From NCBI GenBank assembly GCA_020442385.1, contig JAGRKE010000020.1, positions 1-64,000 of the forward strand: DNA of 64,000 nucleotides, in the 5' to 3' direction. The stretch's first letter is position 1; the number at the start of each line of letters is the position of its first letter. A model generated the notes under the pieces. The model was given only the letters and a program-made list of their open reading frames with translations, was not told the origin of the DNA and did no database searches. Below, in pieces: positions 17,682 through 25,822 of the stretch. The DNA comes from Alphaproteobacteria bacterium. GTDB lineage: Bacteria; Pseudomonadota; Alphaproteobacteria; Micavibrionales; Micavibrionaceae. The translations under genes were made by a program, and so were the position numbers.

Positions 17682-18239
17682 TTAATCTTGCGCGGTCAGC
17701 TGGCTCTTCTTCAAACGGTACAAGACAAAGCGCCCCAGAGGATGCCCTTTCACAAGACCGGGATAGTCAAAATCACCCTTCTCATCCTTGACCATACCCA
17801 GCTTTTCCATCACATGGGTAGAGCGGGAATTATCATGCACGGTGAAAGAAACAATTTCTTTCAAACCCCAACCATTGAAGGCTTCTCCAAGAACCGCCCG
17901 CGCCGCTTCTGTGGCATAGCCCTGCCCCCAGAATTCATAATCGAGACGCCAGGCAATCTCAACCGCCGGAGTAAAGGGTGCTTTGAATTCCACATTATTC
18001 AGCCCGACCGTACCCATAAACGCACCGTCTTCCTTGCGCTCAACCGCGAACATGCCATAGCCATGCTTCTTAAGATGTGCCTGAAAACGGCGCACGAGCT
18101 TGTCACTATCCTCAGGCGGCAATACGCGCGGCATATATTCCATGATCAGCGGGTCAGCATTGATACGTGCAAAAAGCGGGAAGTCTTCCTCCCGCCAATC
18201 TCTTAAAATCAAACGCTGCGTTTCGATCACATCAACCAT
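17682..18239 (-). CDS. RimJ/RimL-type GNAT acetyltransferase
   Basis: A 185-residue N-acetyltransferase of the GNAT fold, Acetyltransf_3 type. Family markers are IETQRLILRDWREEDFPLF at the N-terminus, AWRLDYEFWGQGYATEAARA (acetyl-CoA loop Q/RxxGxG/A) near residue 105, and SFTVHDNSRSTHVMEKLGM near 140. The usual reaction is acetylation of a protein N-terminus or small amine; the substrate is not predictable. Start at 18239 gives the standard N-terminus, whereas the longer frame to 18275 adds unrelated residues. Confidence 0.88.
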   Translation of the reverse strand: MVDVIETQRLILRDWREEDFPLFARINADPLIMEYMPRVLPPEDSDKLVRRFQAHLKKHGYGMFAVERKEDGAFMGTVGLNNVEFKAPFTPAVEIAWRLDYEFWGQGYATEAARAVLGEAFNGWGLKEIVSFTVHDNSRSTHVMEKLGMVKDEKGDFDYPGLVKGHPLGRFVLYRLKKSQLTAQD

Positions 18240-18403
18240 ACCTGACTTATACCGCCTTGCGTGTGCACCGCACAAGAGCGCCCTAAAACTTATCCCCTTC
18301 CTGTGGTTAAAATGTGAAAAAGCCTAGGCTTTGCTTGAGTTTATAGGCCTAACCCCGTACACTGAATTTTGTCTAAACAGTTCTTGTTACCCCTTTCAAT
18401 TTT

Positions 18404-18937
18404 ATGAAACACACTTTGATCTTACCTTTATGCGCTTTGGCGCTGTTTGCGAATTCGTCTGCCGCGCAGGCGATTGAGGCCCAATCCCTGAAGGTCAGCC
18501 GCGTTGGCGATACGGATATGGGTTGCGGACAGATATCACAAGAGGCCGCGCTGATGCGCGATATCGTCATGACGACGGAAGATATTAAAGACGACACCAA
18601 CATAAAAAATCACAGCATTACCGCCGCCGGAGCCGTCGGCTCGTTTCTGGTTGGAACCGTTACGGGCGGTGTCGGCATTGCGGCGGCGGGCTTCCTCCTT
18701 AAAAACGCCACCGAAGACACAAAAGAAGAGGCGGACAATATTCAAGATATAGCCGAGCAGCGCCGCTCTCTTATGATGGGGATTTATAACGCTAAAGGGT
18801 GTATGGGTCCGATTGAACATGTCATGCAAGATCACGTCCATGAGCATGAAACGCTGCTCCAGCTGGCCGGGCTTGCCCCCGCTGCCGGGGAAGAAACACC
18901 CGATAAAGATGATGAACAGCCGCACTACAACCAGTAG
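18404..18937 (+). CDS. Secreted hypothetical protein with a glycine-rich hydrophobic segment
   Basis: A 177-residue protein with a signal peptide cleaved near AQA (residue 23). A mid-protein hydrophobic Gly/Ala stretch (AGAVGSFLVGTVTGGVGIAA, about 77-96) could insert in a membrane. The C-terminus is acidic and His-rich (HVHEHET, DKDDEQPHYNQ). Two Cys flank the hydrophobic part. No family is recognised. It ends 3 nt before the convergent gene. Confidence 0.6.
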   Translation: MKHTLILPLCALALFANSSAAQAIEAQSLKVSRVGDTDMGCGQISQEAALMRDIVMTTEDIKDDTNIKNHSITAAGAVGSFLVGTVTGGVGIAAAGFLLKNATEDTKEEADNIQDIAEQRRSLMMGIYNAKGCMGPIEHVMQDHVHEHETLLQLAGLAPAAGEETPDKDDEQPHYNQ

Positions 18938-18940
18938 GCT

Positions 18941-19393
18941 TTAGCGCTTTTCAATCTCTCTTAAATACTCCAGAAACTGGCCAGGACGCGGCGCGCCCAG
19001 CTTCTCAATATGCGCCTTCACGGCCTGCGCCTTTTGCGTCAAACACCCCGATGTACGAAAATAGCGCGCAGCCTCTACGGCGATTTGATCCGCCCGCTTC
19101 GCAATATCATCCAGCGCTTTATTCTCATCATGGTCTTCGCGCGCCGCGGCCAGTTCACGCATCAGGAAGAAGCGCGTGGCTTCCATATTCGTGATAAAAT
19201 ACGGGCCGGGATCAAAGCGGCGCTCGGGGTCGCATTCGCTTAAATACACATCGGCGCTCACATTCATTTTATGCAGAGCCGACAGCTTGGCCAGCCTTGG
19301 GCTTTGCACCGCGTCATCCGTTTGCGCCATCGCGCCGTGCGCAAAGACCACCCAACCGATTACGCTCAACATCCATAGCGCTCGCTTTATCAT
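18941..19393 (-). CDS. Secreted hypothetical protein of the PepSY operon
   Basis: A 150-residue protein with a signal peptide (ending AMA near residue 23) and a helical mature part with two Cys. It has no recognised domain. It is the last gene of a three-gene minus-strand operon and its ATG overlaps the stop of the preceding PepSY gene by 4 nt (19390-19393). Translational coupling implies a shared role with the two PepSY proteins. Confidence 0.65.
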   Translation of the reverse strand: MIKRALWMLSVIGWVVFAHGAMAQTDDAVQSPRLAKLSALHKMNVSADVYLSECDPERRFDPGPYFITNMEATRFFLMRELAAAREDHDENKALDDIAKRADQIAVEAARYFRTSGCLTQKAQAVKAHIEKLGAPRPGQFLEYLREIEKR

Positions 19394-19926
19394 TTAGACA
19401 ACTCCTCAAACTCTCTAACCTTGCCGGAAAACGCATCCACAATCACACGGTAGCGGTGTAAACCTTTATCCAATACAAAATCATAAACCAGCTTGCGTTC
19501 AAAAATACCAATCTCACCCGATCTTATTTTGGGTTTCTTCAGACCCATGCCCTTTTCAGCAGCGTAACTCAGCGCACTTACGCCCGCATAGTCTTTATCA
19601 ATTACGCCTTCGGGCAATTTGGGATTTTCACTTAAATACTGAACTTCAATTTGAAAAATCTCTCCTGTAACCGCATTGACATCAACATCGAAAACGGATT
19701 CATCAGGCTTACGGATTGTATAGTCGTAATAAACCCGGTTATCGTCGCGCCAAATATCTGTATCAATAATTTCGCCGGAAACAGCCTCAAGAGCAAAACG
19801 CTGCGCTTGTTCAACCGTCCATCGTCCGCGCGCCCCCTCAGGCACAAATTCCTCTTCCGCGCTTTGCTGTGCAAAGGACACCGTGGCCATAAAAACCAAA
19901 ATGATGCTTATTAAAAGAATACGCAT
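19390..19926 (-). CDS. Periplasmic protein with two PepSY-like domains
   Basis: A 178-residue exported protein (signal peptide ending SFA). Two PepSY-like repeats are seen: one around residues 35-100 ending VDVNAVTGEIFQIEV and one around 110-175 ending VIVDAFSGKVREFEEL. PepSY domains occur in protease propeptides and envelope sensors and are thought to modulate peptidase activity. It follows the next gene by 4 nt and overlaps the following one by 4 nt. Confidence 0.75.
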   Translation of the reverse strand: MRILLISIILVFMATVSFAQQSAEEEFVPEGARGRWTVEQAQRFALEAVSGEIIDTDIWRDDNRVYYDYTIRKPDESVFDVDVNAVTGEIFQIEVQYLSENPKLPEGVIDKDYAGVSALSYAAEKGMGLKKPKIRSGEIGIFERKLVYDFVLDKGLHRYRVIVDAFSGKVREFEELSK

Positions 19927-19930
19927 AGAG

Positions 19931-20656
19931 TTATTGTACTATGTCGCCGGTATTGGAATCGACCATAATATTCACTGGCCCGCTTTCGGTGCTGAACGTT
20001 ACAGCATAGACCGAGCGCCCATTATGAACCGCCGGAACCGCCATAACGCGGCGCGCGGGCGGCGCTTTTTCCATCGCAATCGCCACAGCCTGCTCTTTCG
20101 TCAGCGGCCCACTCGGCTTAACAGGAGTTGAGATTTTAGCTGGCGCGGGTGAGGCTTGCGGGCTTGCAACTGGGGATAGGGGTGCGGGCTTTGGCTGCGT
20201 AAACACTGCGGGTACGGGCGGCTTGCGCGATGGCGTGATCATCGCAATGCCAGCACGCTCATCCTGCTGCCATTCAACAGTTTCTTGCTGCGGCGCAGAT
20301 GCGGCTGGCGGTTCAGCAACGGGCGGTGCGGCCTCCTCTTGCTTCTCCATAACCGGTGCAGGCTTGGGCGTAACAATCGCCTTGAGTTCTTGCGGCATTT
20401 GCGGCCGCAGCTCGGGCAATGCAGGAATCGGCGGTAAGGTCGGCTCTGGTGGCGTTTGTGGCTGAGGTGCAGGCGCGGCTTGGCGCGGCTGTGGTTTCGG
20501 CTCTTCGGGCAATCTTTGCACCGCTTTGTTTTCTTTGATCGGCAGCTCAATCTCTTGCACGCTGCCGTCATCGCCGATCACGCGGATCACATTCTCTTGC
20601 GCCCGCGCAGGCGCAACCAAAAAAACCACAGCACTAAAAAGAAAAACTTTACGCAT
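19931..20656 (-). CDS. Proline-rich exported protein with C-terminal PepSY-like domain
   Basis: A 241-residue protein with a signal peptide (LFSAVVFLVAPARA), a long Pro/Ala/Glu-rich linker (about 45-185) and a C-terminal PepSY-like domain (LTKEQAVAIAMEKAPPARR to IMVDSNTGDIVQ). The linker could span the periplasm or cell wall. Start at 20656 is the Met that opens the signal peptide; the frame extends further upstream without a signal. It heads the operon with the two genes downstream. Confidence 0.7.
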   Translation of the reverse strand: MRKVFLFSAVVFLVAPARAQENVIRVIGDDGSVQEIELPIKENKAVQRLPEEPKPQPRQAAPAPQPQTPPEPTLPPIPALPELRPQMPQELKAIVTPKPAPVMEKQEEAAPPVAEPPAASAPQQETVEWQQDERAGIAMITPSRKPPVPAVFTQPKPAPLSPVASPQASPAPAKISTPVKPSGPLTKEQAVAIAMEKAPPARRVMAVPAVHNGRSVYAVTFSTESGPVNIMVDSNTGDIVQ

Positions 20657-20770
20657 GTAAAAAGTATAAACGATTCCCCCCGATAAAACAGCGCCGCCGC
20701 GCAATGTTTTGTTTTTTATTGTGTTTTTTACGCATTATTGTTATGAAAAGATATTGCAGGGAGATGAATT

Positions 20771-21130
20771 ATGAGTTTTGCACTGAAATTAAGCCCGCAA
20801 TGGCTGAAAAATATATTCGGAAGCGTTGGCATTTCCAAAGATCCGATCGAGGACCTTTGCTATGATTTAGCCGATGCAACCAGAGGGTCGCTTGGGTTTG
20901 TTCGTGCCTTCATTGATAAATCGATTGAGGCAGACCAAAGCCCCATGAGCCGCGAATATAGAAGCGAACTTCATACATCCTATCTCAAATTCAACAAATT
21001 CTTAGAGCGCAATTATCCAAAAGGCCACATCTTCTACGTTAAAGACATGGATGAGTATTTCACGGCATTCCAAACACATATCAGCGGTGCAAACGCAGAT
21101 TCCAACGCCGCCCCGTCTTCCGATGCATAA
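20771..21130 (+). CDS. Hypothetical protein, 119 residues
   Basis: An unrecognised cytosolic protein, mainly helical, ending in an Ala/Ser-rich disordered tail. A GGGAG lies before the ATG. The next gene starts inside its last codons (8-nt overlap), so the two are probably co-translated. Confidence 0.55.
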   Translation: MSFALKLSPQWLKNIFGSVGISKDPIEDLCYDLADATRGSLGFVRAFIDKSIEADQSPMSREYRSELHTSYLKFNKFLERNYPKGHIFYVKDMDEYFTAFQTHISGANADSNAAPSSDA

Positions 21131-21428
21131 AGAACCGCCGAACAAGCGTACATTGATGCAACGCCTGCGCGATCCGTTCAACATGGCGCAGCGTAAAAAG
21201 CCCGCCAACCCTGCACCGCACTGGGCCGAAGGCCGCTCTGAGCAGACAATCGCGCTGGTTCAGGACTTGCACGAGAGAACAAATGCACCGCAGAGATATA
21301 TTTGCGGCTACCTTGATTGCCTTGATCGGCAGGGTGTTAATTACTTCGCGCCAAAATTCGATCTGGCCGAACACATCAAAAACACATTCGAAAACGGCCA
21401 TAACCCGGCGATGAAAATCGTGGCATAA
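21123..21428 (+). CDS. Hypothetical protein, 101 residues
   Basis: A small basic protein of unknown function. The N-terminal 40 residues are rich in Lys, Arg and Pro; the C-terminal half (about 45-100) looks globular with Cys in YICGYLDCLD. The start at 21123 overlaps the previous stop by 8 nt; the earlier in-frame ATG at 21051 would lie inside the previous gene in another frame. No homologous family is recognised. Confidence 0.5.
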   Translation: MHKEPPNKRTLMQRLRDPFNMAQRKKPANPAPHWAEGRSEQTIALVQDLHERTNAPQRYICGYLDCLDRQGVNYFAPKFDLAEHIKNTFENGHNPAMKIVA

Positions 21429-21482
21429 AAAAACAGCGCAGCCCGCAAGCAGCACCGTTTTTAAATCTGTAAGCGTTCGGAC

Positions 21483-21632
21483 TTATTCTACAGTCGCGCT
21501 GATCGATTGATCGCCGATACTCAGCGTCACGCTCTCTTTTTGGCTTTGCTGATAGAGGTAATAGCCAACCACAAGAACGGCCACCGCGCCGATAATGATC
21601 CAAAGATTTTTATTGTCTGTTTTGTCACTCAT
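21483..21632 (-). CDS. Small single-pass membrane protein, 49 residues
   Basis: A short open frame with ATG at 21632 and TAA at 21483. The product has a charged N-terminus (SDKTDNKN), one clear transmembrane helix (LWIIIGAVAVLVVGYYLY) and a soluble C-terminus of about 20 residues. A purine-poor leader gives no strong ribosome site, which lowers confidence. The clean hydrophobic segment argues that it is real. Confidence 0.55.
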   Translation of the reverse strand: MSDKTDNKNLWIIIGAVAVLVVGYYLYQQSQKESVTLSIGDQSISATVE

Positions 21633-21693
21633 TTAATAGGTCCTTTTATTTGTTAAGCACCCAGCGTATGTGATTCCGCTTCACGCCACAAGG

Positions 21694-21770
21694 GGGCCCG
21701 CGCGGGCCTGCTCGGGCCCGCCAGTTTGGTGCGTTTTCAAGACCTTGGCGCAAACGGGCCCACCGGGCCC
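21694..21770. repeat. GC-rich inverted-repeat cluster with four GGGCCC sites
   Basis: GGGCCC occurs at 21694, 21714, 21756 and 21765. A perfect 14-bp palindrome GGCCCGCGCGGGCC spans 21695-21708. CGGGCC (21703-21708) can also pair with GGCCCG (21715-21720), and GGGCCCG near 21714 can pair with CGGGCCC near 21755 across an imperfect stem. No T-tract follows on either strand, so it is not a standard terminator. Confidence 0.7.
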
Positions 21771-21778
21771 ACGCTCTT

Positions 21779-21976
21779 TCACTCCTCCGCCGATTTATAG
21801 GGCACAAACAACCCGACAGGCCGGTCATTCCGGCGCACAATCACGGCCCTGTGCCGCCCATCCTCCAGCGCGCGGATGTAACGCGAAATATTATTCTTAA
21901 ATTGATGAATGCTGGCACTGACATACTCTTCGCCCCGGCGGCCATCGCCACCGCCCCGCCCAAAACCTGAATCCAT
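21779..21976 (-). CDS. Phd/YefM-type antitoxin, apparently orphan
   Basis: A 65-residue protein with the Phd/YefM DNA-binding fold: SASIHQFKNNISRYIRAL, then AVIVRRNDRPVGLFVPY. Such antitoxins bind their own promoter and neutralise a RelE- or Doc/PIN-type toxin. The ATG at 21976 has an excellent AGGAGG 5 nt before it; the GTG at 21982 lies too close to that site. No toxin-like frame follows (21640-21779 is the GC-rich repeat), and the upstream genes are separate. The N-terminal Gly-rich stretch is unusual. Confidence 0.75.
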   Translation of the reverse strand: MDSGFGRGGGDGRRGEEYVSASIHQFKNNISRYIRALEDGRHRAVIVRRNDRPVGLFVPYKSAEE

Positions 21977-21999
21977 ACCCACCTCCTTTTTTAGAGTTA

Positions 22000-22028
22000 A
22001 ATATAGGAATTTATTCTTAATTTGTCAA
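22000..22028 (-). promoter_or_regulatory. Strong promoter of the antitoxin gene
   Basis: On the minus strand a perfect -35 TTGACA (22028-22023) and -10 TATATT (22005-22000) are separated by 17 nt. They lie about 24 nt before the antitoxin start, which shows that the antitoxin is transcribed independently of the genes upstream. Confidence 0.75.
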
Positions 22029-22040
22029 GCTGTCTTAGCT

Positions 22041-22409
22041 TTAAAGAAAATCCTGAATATCCGCATCGGAGTAGCCGAGTAACTTGCCGGTGAGTTCGTC
22101 ATGCGCGGAATTCCAAGCTGAGCGATCAGCATAGAATTCACGATTAAGCCAGAGCAGGAATTCCGCCCGCCATTCCGCGCCAGGCAACGCGAACAGCACA
22201 TAGCGAATGGTGTCGCCATTACGGGTGTTTGTGAAGTCGGCAGCGAAACGCTTAATCGTTCCCGCCGTCACGTGCGGCGCGAAGGCTTGCTCGGGAATAA
22301 TCTCTTCAGGGATAGTACCGCTGGTGGGAACTAAGTCATGAAACATCGCCAGCGGTTTCTTTCCCGCCAACATCAATGCCAACTCTTTTCCTTCATGCGG
22401 TCCGATCAT
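22041..22409 (-). CDS. Hypothetical protein, 122 residues
   Basis: A conserved-looking protein beginning IGPHEGKELALMLAGKKPLA. The sequence is alpha/beta-like, with aromatic-rich EWRAEFLLWLNREFY near residue 80. No catalytic motif is recognised and no function can be given. Its ATG overlaps the stop of the preceding membrane-protein gene by one base (TAATG), so the two are coupled. Confidence 0.6.
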   Translation of the reverse strand: MIGPHEGKELALMLAGKKPLAMFHDLVPTSGTIPEEIIPEQAFAPHVTAGTIKRFAADFTNTRNGDTIRYVLFALPGAEWRAEFLLWLNREFYADRSAWNSAHDELTGKLLGYSDADIQDFL

Positions 22410-22873
22410 TAAATAACTCTGAAACCTTTTTTATTGGAATACATTTCTCTCCAATAATAAAAACCTGCAAACCCACCCCCAATTATAGGAAGGAACATAT
22501 GAGAGAAATTAAAATCTCTTATCAGGCCTACTAAGAAGAAATATAAAACACAAAACAATGGGGCAGTTATTAAAAAGAACAACAAGTGCGTTTTTCCAGA
22601 TCTATCCAAATAAACACAAACGAAAATTGCAAAAATTATTAGCGGAGACAAAAAAGTCAAAAGAATAGGGAATCCAATCAGTATCAAAAGAGGGATAGCC
22701 CACAAATCTTCAATATTAGATGACGATTGTCTTTCCAAAAAAACATTAAAAACAACATGTGTAATTGAGGCAAGAATAGGAACTATAGACACCGATAAAA
22801 AAGCCCCAATTAAGGTCGCTTTAACTAAGGCAATGCTTATTTTGTAAATTGGCGTAACTTGTTCTTCGCTCAT
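22409..22873 (-). CDS. Small polytopic membrane protein
   Basis: A 154-residue AT-rich gene product with four hydrophobic segments and a short charged N-terminus (SEEQVTPIYKIS). No family is recognised. Its ATG overlaps, in ATGA, the stop codon of a leftover uvrB 3' end (22870-22911). This suggests the gene was once the direct downstream partner of an earlier uvrB copy. Confidence 0.6.
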   Translation of the reverse strand: MSEEQVTPIYKISIALVKATLIGAFLSVSIVPILASITHVVFNVFLERQSSSNIEDLWAIPLLILIGFPILLTFLSPLIIFAIFVCVYLDRSGKTHLLFFLITAPLFCVLYFFLVGLIRDFNFSHMFLPIIGGGFAGFYYWREMYSNKKGFRVI

Positions 22874-22911
22874 ATCCCCAAATCCTTCTCCTCAAGCTGT
22901 TTAATCTTCCG
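22870..22911 (-). pseudogene. Remnant of a second uvrB 3' end
   Basis: Read on the minus strand just before the membrane-protein gene, the codons give R-K-IKQLEEKDLGI-stop. The intact UvrB, ending 40 nt upstream, finishes with [17 protein letters not shown]. About two thirds of positions match as protein, while the DNA has diverged, mainly at third positions. The piece has no start of its own. It is best read as the tail of an older uvrB allele left after the gene was replaced or rebuilt. Confidence 0.75.
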
Positions 22912-22934
22912 CCTTCGCTCTACGAGCTATGGCG
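22910..22934. repeat. REP-like hairpin between uvrB and its remnant
   Basis: CGCCTTCGCTC (22910-22920), the loop TAC and GAGCTATGGCG (22924-22934) form an 11-bp stem with three central mismatches, followed by TGACAAGC. It resembles short dispersed palindromes that I recall from some alphaproteobacterial genomes. No second copy was found in this window. Confidence 0.6.
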
Positions 22935-22950
22935 TGACAAGCATCGCGTA

Positions 22951-25032
22951 TTATAGGCCGAGATCGGCGTTTTCCAAACGCTTGATCTCGTCTCTTATAT
23001 TCGCCGCGGTCTCAAATTCCAAATTCTCCGCGGCGGTGAGCATTTCTTTACGGAGCGTTTCGATATGTTTGCGCAGGGCTTTCGGGTCGTGCAGGAATTC
23101 CTGCGCCGCGCTGCCGTCCCTTAGCGCGCCGACCACCTTGCCGCGCTCACCCTGATCAAACACGCTGTCGAGAATATCGCTGAGGTTTTTGCGCACGCTC
23201 TCTGGCGTGATGCCGTGCTCGGCGTTGTATTCCTGCTGCTTCTCGCGCCTGCGGTTCGTCTCATCAATCGCGTATTGCATGGAGTCGGTGATTTTATCGG
23301 CATAGAGAATGGCCTTACCGTCCAAGTTCCGCGCGGCGCGGCCAATGGTCTGGACGAGGCTCGTCTTACTCCGCAAGAACCCCTCCTTATCCGCATCCAA
23401 AATCATCACGCGCATACATTCGGGGATGTCGAGCCCCTCGCGCAGCAGGTTAATCCCGACCAGCACGTCAAATTCACCCTTGCGCAAATCTTGCATGATC
23501 TCAATGCGCTCCAACGTGTCCACATCCGAATGGATATAGCGCACGGCGATGTTGTTCTCATTCAGATATTCGGTCAGCGCTTCGGCCATTTTTTTGGTGA
23601 GGGTGGTGACAAGCAGACGCCCTCCCTTCGCGATGACTTCGCGGGCCTCATGCATTAAATCATCGACCTGATTTTCGGTGGGGCGGATTTCCACGGGCGG
23701 ATCAATCAGCCCCGTCGGGCGCACAACCTGCTCGGCGAATTCACCGCCGGTCTGCTCCAGCTCCCACTCGCCCGGCGTGGCGGAGACGAAAATGGTCTGG
23801 CCGCGAATGGCGTTCCATTCATCAAACTTCAGCGGGCGGTTATCCACGGCGGCGGGCAGGCGGAAGCCATAATCCACGAGGGTTGTTTTACGCGCGCGGT
23901 CACCGTTATACATGGCGCGCAGTTGCGGCAGCATGACGTGGCTCTCATCCAGAAACATGATCGCATCCTTGGGCAGATATTCGATGAGGGTTGGCGGGGG
24001 CTCGCCCGGCGCGCGGCCGGTGAGATAGCGGGAATAATTCTCGATGCCCTTGGTGGTGCCTGTGGCCTCCAGCATCTCGATATCGAACTGCGTGCGTTGG
24101 TCGAGGCGCTGCGCCTCCAGCAATTTGCCTTGCGCTTCGAAATATTCGAGCTGGGTTTTCAGGTCGTTTTTGATTTGCTTGATCGCCTGCTTCATCGTCG
24201 GGCCGGGCGTGATGTAGTGGCTGTTGGCGAAGATGCGCACGCCCTCCAGCCCCTCGAACTTCTCCCCGGTCAGCGGGTCGAATTCGGTGATCTTCTCCAG
24301 CTCATCCCCGAACAGATCGAAGCGCCATGCGCGGTCCTCGAAGTGAGCGGGGAAGAGCTCCACCGTGTCACCGCGCACGCGGAAATTGCCGCGCTCGAAT
24401 GAGAGGTCGTTGCGGTTATATTGCAGCTCCACGAGGTTGCGGATGAGTTCCTCGCGGTCGATGCGCTGCCCGGCTTCGAGGCTGAAGGCCATCGCCATGT
24501 AATCTTCCTTCGAGCCGATGCCGTAGATACACGAAACTGAGGCGACGATGATGACATCGCGGCGCTCGAACAGGCTGCGGGTGGCGGCGTGGCGCATGCG
24601 GTCAATCTGCTCGTTGATCGAGCTGTCTTTCTCGATGAAAGTGTCGGAGCGCGGCACGTAGGCCTCGGGCTGGTAATAATCGTAATAGGAGACGAAATAT
24701 TCGACGGCGTTGTCGGGGAAGAAGCTTTTGAACTCGCCATAGAGCTGCGCCGCGAGGGTTTTGTTCGGCGCGAGGATCAGCGCGGGGCGCTGCAGCTGCG
24801 CAATCACATGCGCCATGGTGAAGGTCTTGCCCGAACCCGTCACGCCCAGCAGCACTTGATCGGACAGGCCGTCGGCCAAGCCTTGCGTCAGTTGTTTGAT
24901 CGCGGCGGGCTGATCGCCGGAAGGCGTGAAATCAGTGGCCAGCGTAAAGGGACGCGAGCGATTGAACTTGTCATCATCGCTGGCGTGGCCCATCAGCGGG
25001 CGGTCGTTGTTCGGGATCATTTCCTGCTTCAT
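22951..25032 (-). CDS. uvrB: UvrABC excinuclease subunit B
   Basis: The 693-residue damage-verification helicase of nucleotide excision repair. Walker [15 protein letters not shown] is near residue 60, the beta-hairpin region [20 protein letters not shown] near 115, DEAD-box-like MFLDESH near 358, helicase motif [11 protein letters not shown] near 565 and a C-terminal UVR domain ([17 protein letters not shown]) that contacts UvrC. Third codon positions look richer in G/C than in many neighbours. Together with the leftover tail at 22870 this suggests acquisition of the whole gene or its 3' part from a relative. Confidence 0.98.
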   Translation of the reverse strand: MKQEMIPNNDRPLMGHASDDDKFNRSRPFTLATDFTPSGDQPAAIKQLTQGLADGLSDQVLLGVTGSGKTFTMAHVIAQLQRPALILAPNKTLAAQLYGEFKSFFPDNAVEYFVSYYDYYQPEAYVPRSDTFIEKDSSINEQIDRMRHAATRSLFERRDVIIVASVSCIYGIGSKEDYMAMAFSLEAGQRIDREELIRNLVELQYNRNDLSFERGNFRVRGDTVELFPAHFEDRAWRFDLFGDELEKITEFDPLTGEKFEGLEGVRIFANSHYITPGPTMKQAIKQIKNDLKTQLEYFEAQGKLLEAQRLDQRTQFDIEMLEATGTTKGIENYSRYLTGRAPGEPPPTLIEYLPKDAIMFLDESHVMLPQLRAMYNGDRARKTTLVDYGFRLPAAVDNRPLKFDEWNAIRGQTIFVSATPGEWELEQTGGEFAEQVVRPTGLIDPPVEIRPTENQVDDLMHEAREVIAKGGRLLVTTLTKKMAEALTEYLNENNIAVRYIHSDVDTLERIEIMQDLRKGEFDVLVGINLLREGLDIPECMRVMILDADKEGFLRSKTSLVQTIGRAARNLDGKAILYADKITDSMQYAIDETNRRREKQQEYNAEHGITPESVRKNLSDILDSVFDQGERGKVVGALRDGSAAQEFLHDPKALRKHIETLRKEMLTAAENLEFETAANIRDEIKRLENADLGL

Positions 25033-25060
25033 CAGCAGATATATAGCGGAAAACAGCGCA

Positions 25061-25094
25061 AAAACAAACGCCGCAGACTAATTTGCCTGCGGCG
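25061..25094 (-). terminator. Terminator after the 25-residue peptide gene
   Basis: CGCCGCAG (25069-25076) pairs with CTGCGGCG (25087-25094) around a 10-nt loop. Read on the minus strand the stem is followed by TTTGTTTTTG. It lies between the peptide gene and uvrB, so uvrB is not simply read through from it. Confidence 0.8.
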
Positions 25095-25117
25095 CTTCAT
25101 TTATAGGTTAAACCTGA

Positions 25118-25195
25118 TTATTTTTTACCAGGTTTTGGTTTTTTTGTCGTAGCCATGCTGCTGTTGCTGCAGCTAGACCCGCAAGACGACCCCAT
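25118..25195 (-). CDS. 25-residue Cys/Ser/Lys peptide
   Basis: A very short frame: ATG at 25195, TAA at 25118, with AAGAGG 7 nt before the ATG. The N-terminal half reads MGSSCGSSCSNSS and the C-terminal half is MATTKKPKPGKK. The two Cys are spaced as C-x3-C. The latter half resembles the start (MATTKKKPAAKKK) of the H1-like protein 950 nt away. A promoter, a hairpin leader and a strong terminator surround it, so a short mRNA of about 200 nt or an sRNA is likely. Function unknown. Confidence 0.5.
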   Translation of the reverse strand: MGSSCGSSCSNSSMATTKKPKPGKK

Positions 25196-25215
25196 TGCTG
25201 CACCTCTTACAAGAT

Positions 25216-25269
25216 GCGACCTTTCGCGGTCGCGGCCAGTACCAAGGATCTGATACTGAGCAAATTATA
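25216..25269 (-). promoter_or_regulatory. Promoter -10 and hairpin leader of the 25-residue peptide gene
   Basis: A perfect TATAAT lies on the minus strand at 25269-25264, with only a poor -35. The predicted leader contains GCGACC-gcgaaa-GGTCGC (25233-25216), a 6-bp hairpin 20 nt before the ribosome site. The leader could control translation; this is inference. Confidence 0.45.
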
Positions 25270-25439
25270 CGACCGATTCTGGGGCGCTCATACAGAAATT
25301 GTTGTAATTTTATGTCGTTTTTTTAAAGACGCAGCCGCACGGAAAAAGGAAGCCTTCCCCTCTCTCTTTGAACTTTCCCTTTAAATCGGATAGAGTGCGT
25401 GTCTGCATAAAAGCACAACAAACAGGGAGACTTAATATT

Positions 25440-25754
25440 ATGAACACATCACTCAAAATTCTTGCCGTTGCGGGCGTTGCGTTGAGCCTTGCAGCCTGTA
25501 GCACAGAGTCCGTTTACGACAACGACACGTTCGCAACACCATATACACTGGAGCGCACGGCCGTTGCAGAACAGCACACGACGATGGCCGCACCACAACC
25601 CGCCCCCGTTTTGCAATGCCCGGCCTGCCCGACAGCGCAATGTGATTACAGCGCATGGGAAAGCCGTGTTGCCGCTCTCGAAGCTGAACTAAACTCATGT
25701 AAAGAGAGTTCATCACGCGTGCGTGACGCATACCGCGAAGAGCTGACGAAATAA
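25440..25754 (+). CDS. Small Cys-containing lipoprotein
   Basis: A 104-residue lipoprotein with signal and lipobox (VAGVALSLAAC), a Pro-rich middle, three Cys in LQCPACPTAQC and a short C-terminal coiled coil (WESRVAALEAELNSC). The Cys pattern could bind metal or form disulphides. Start at 25440 opens the signal peptide; the frame extends upstream to 25368 without one. Followed by a strong terminator. Confidence 0.65.
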   Translation: MNTSLKILAVAGVALSLAACSTESVYDNDTFATPYTLERTAVAEQHTTMAAPQPAPVLQCPACPTAQCDYSAWESRVAALEAELNSCKESSSRVRDAYREELTK

Positions 25755-25775
25755 GAGATAAGCTCTTTAAAAAAT

Positions 25776-25802
25776 AAAGCCCGGCCAAGTGCCGGGCTTT
25801 TT
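25776..25802 (+). terminator. Rho-independent terminator
   Basis: A 10-bp stem AAAGCCCGGC / GCCGGGCTTT with the loop CAAGT and a following T-run. It ends the lipoprotein gene and also lies at the tail of the convergent H1-like gene. Confidence 0.93.
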
Positions 25803-25822
25803 AGATTTTAAGCGTTTCAGAA

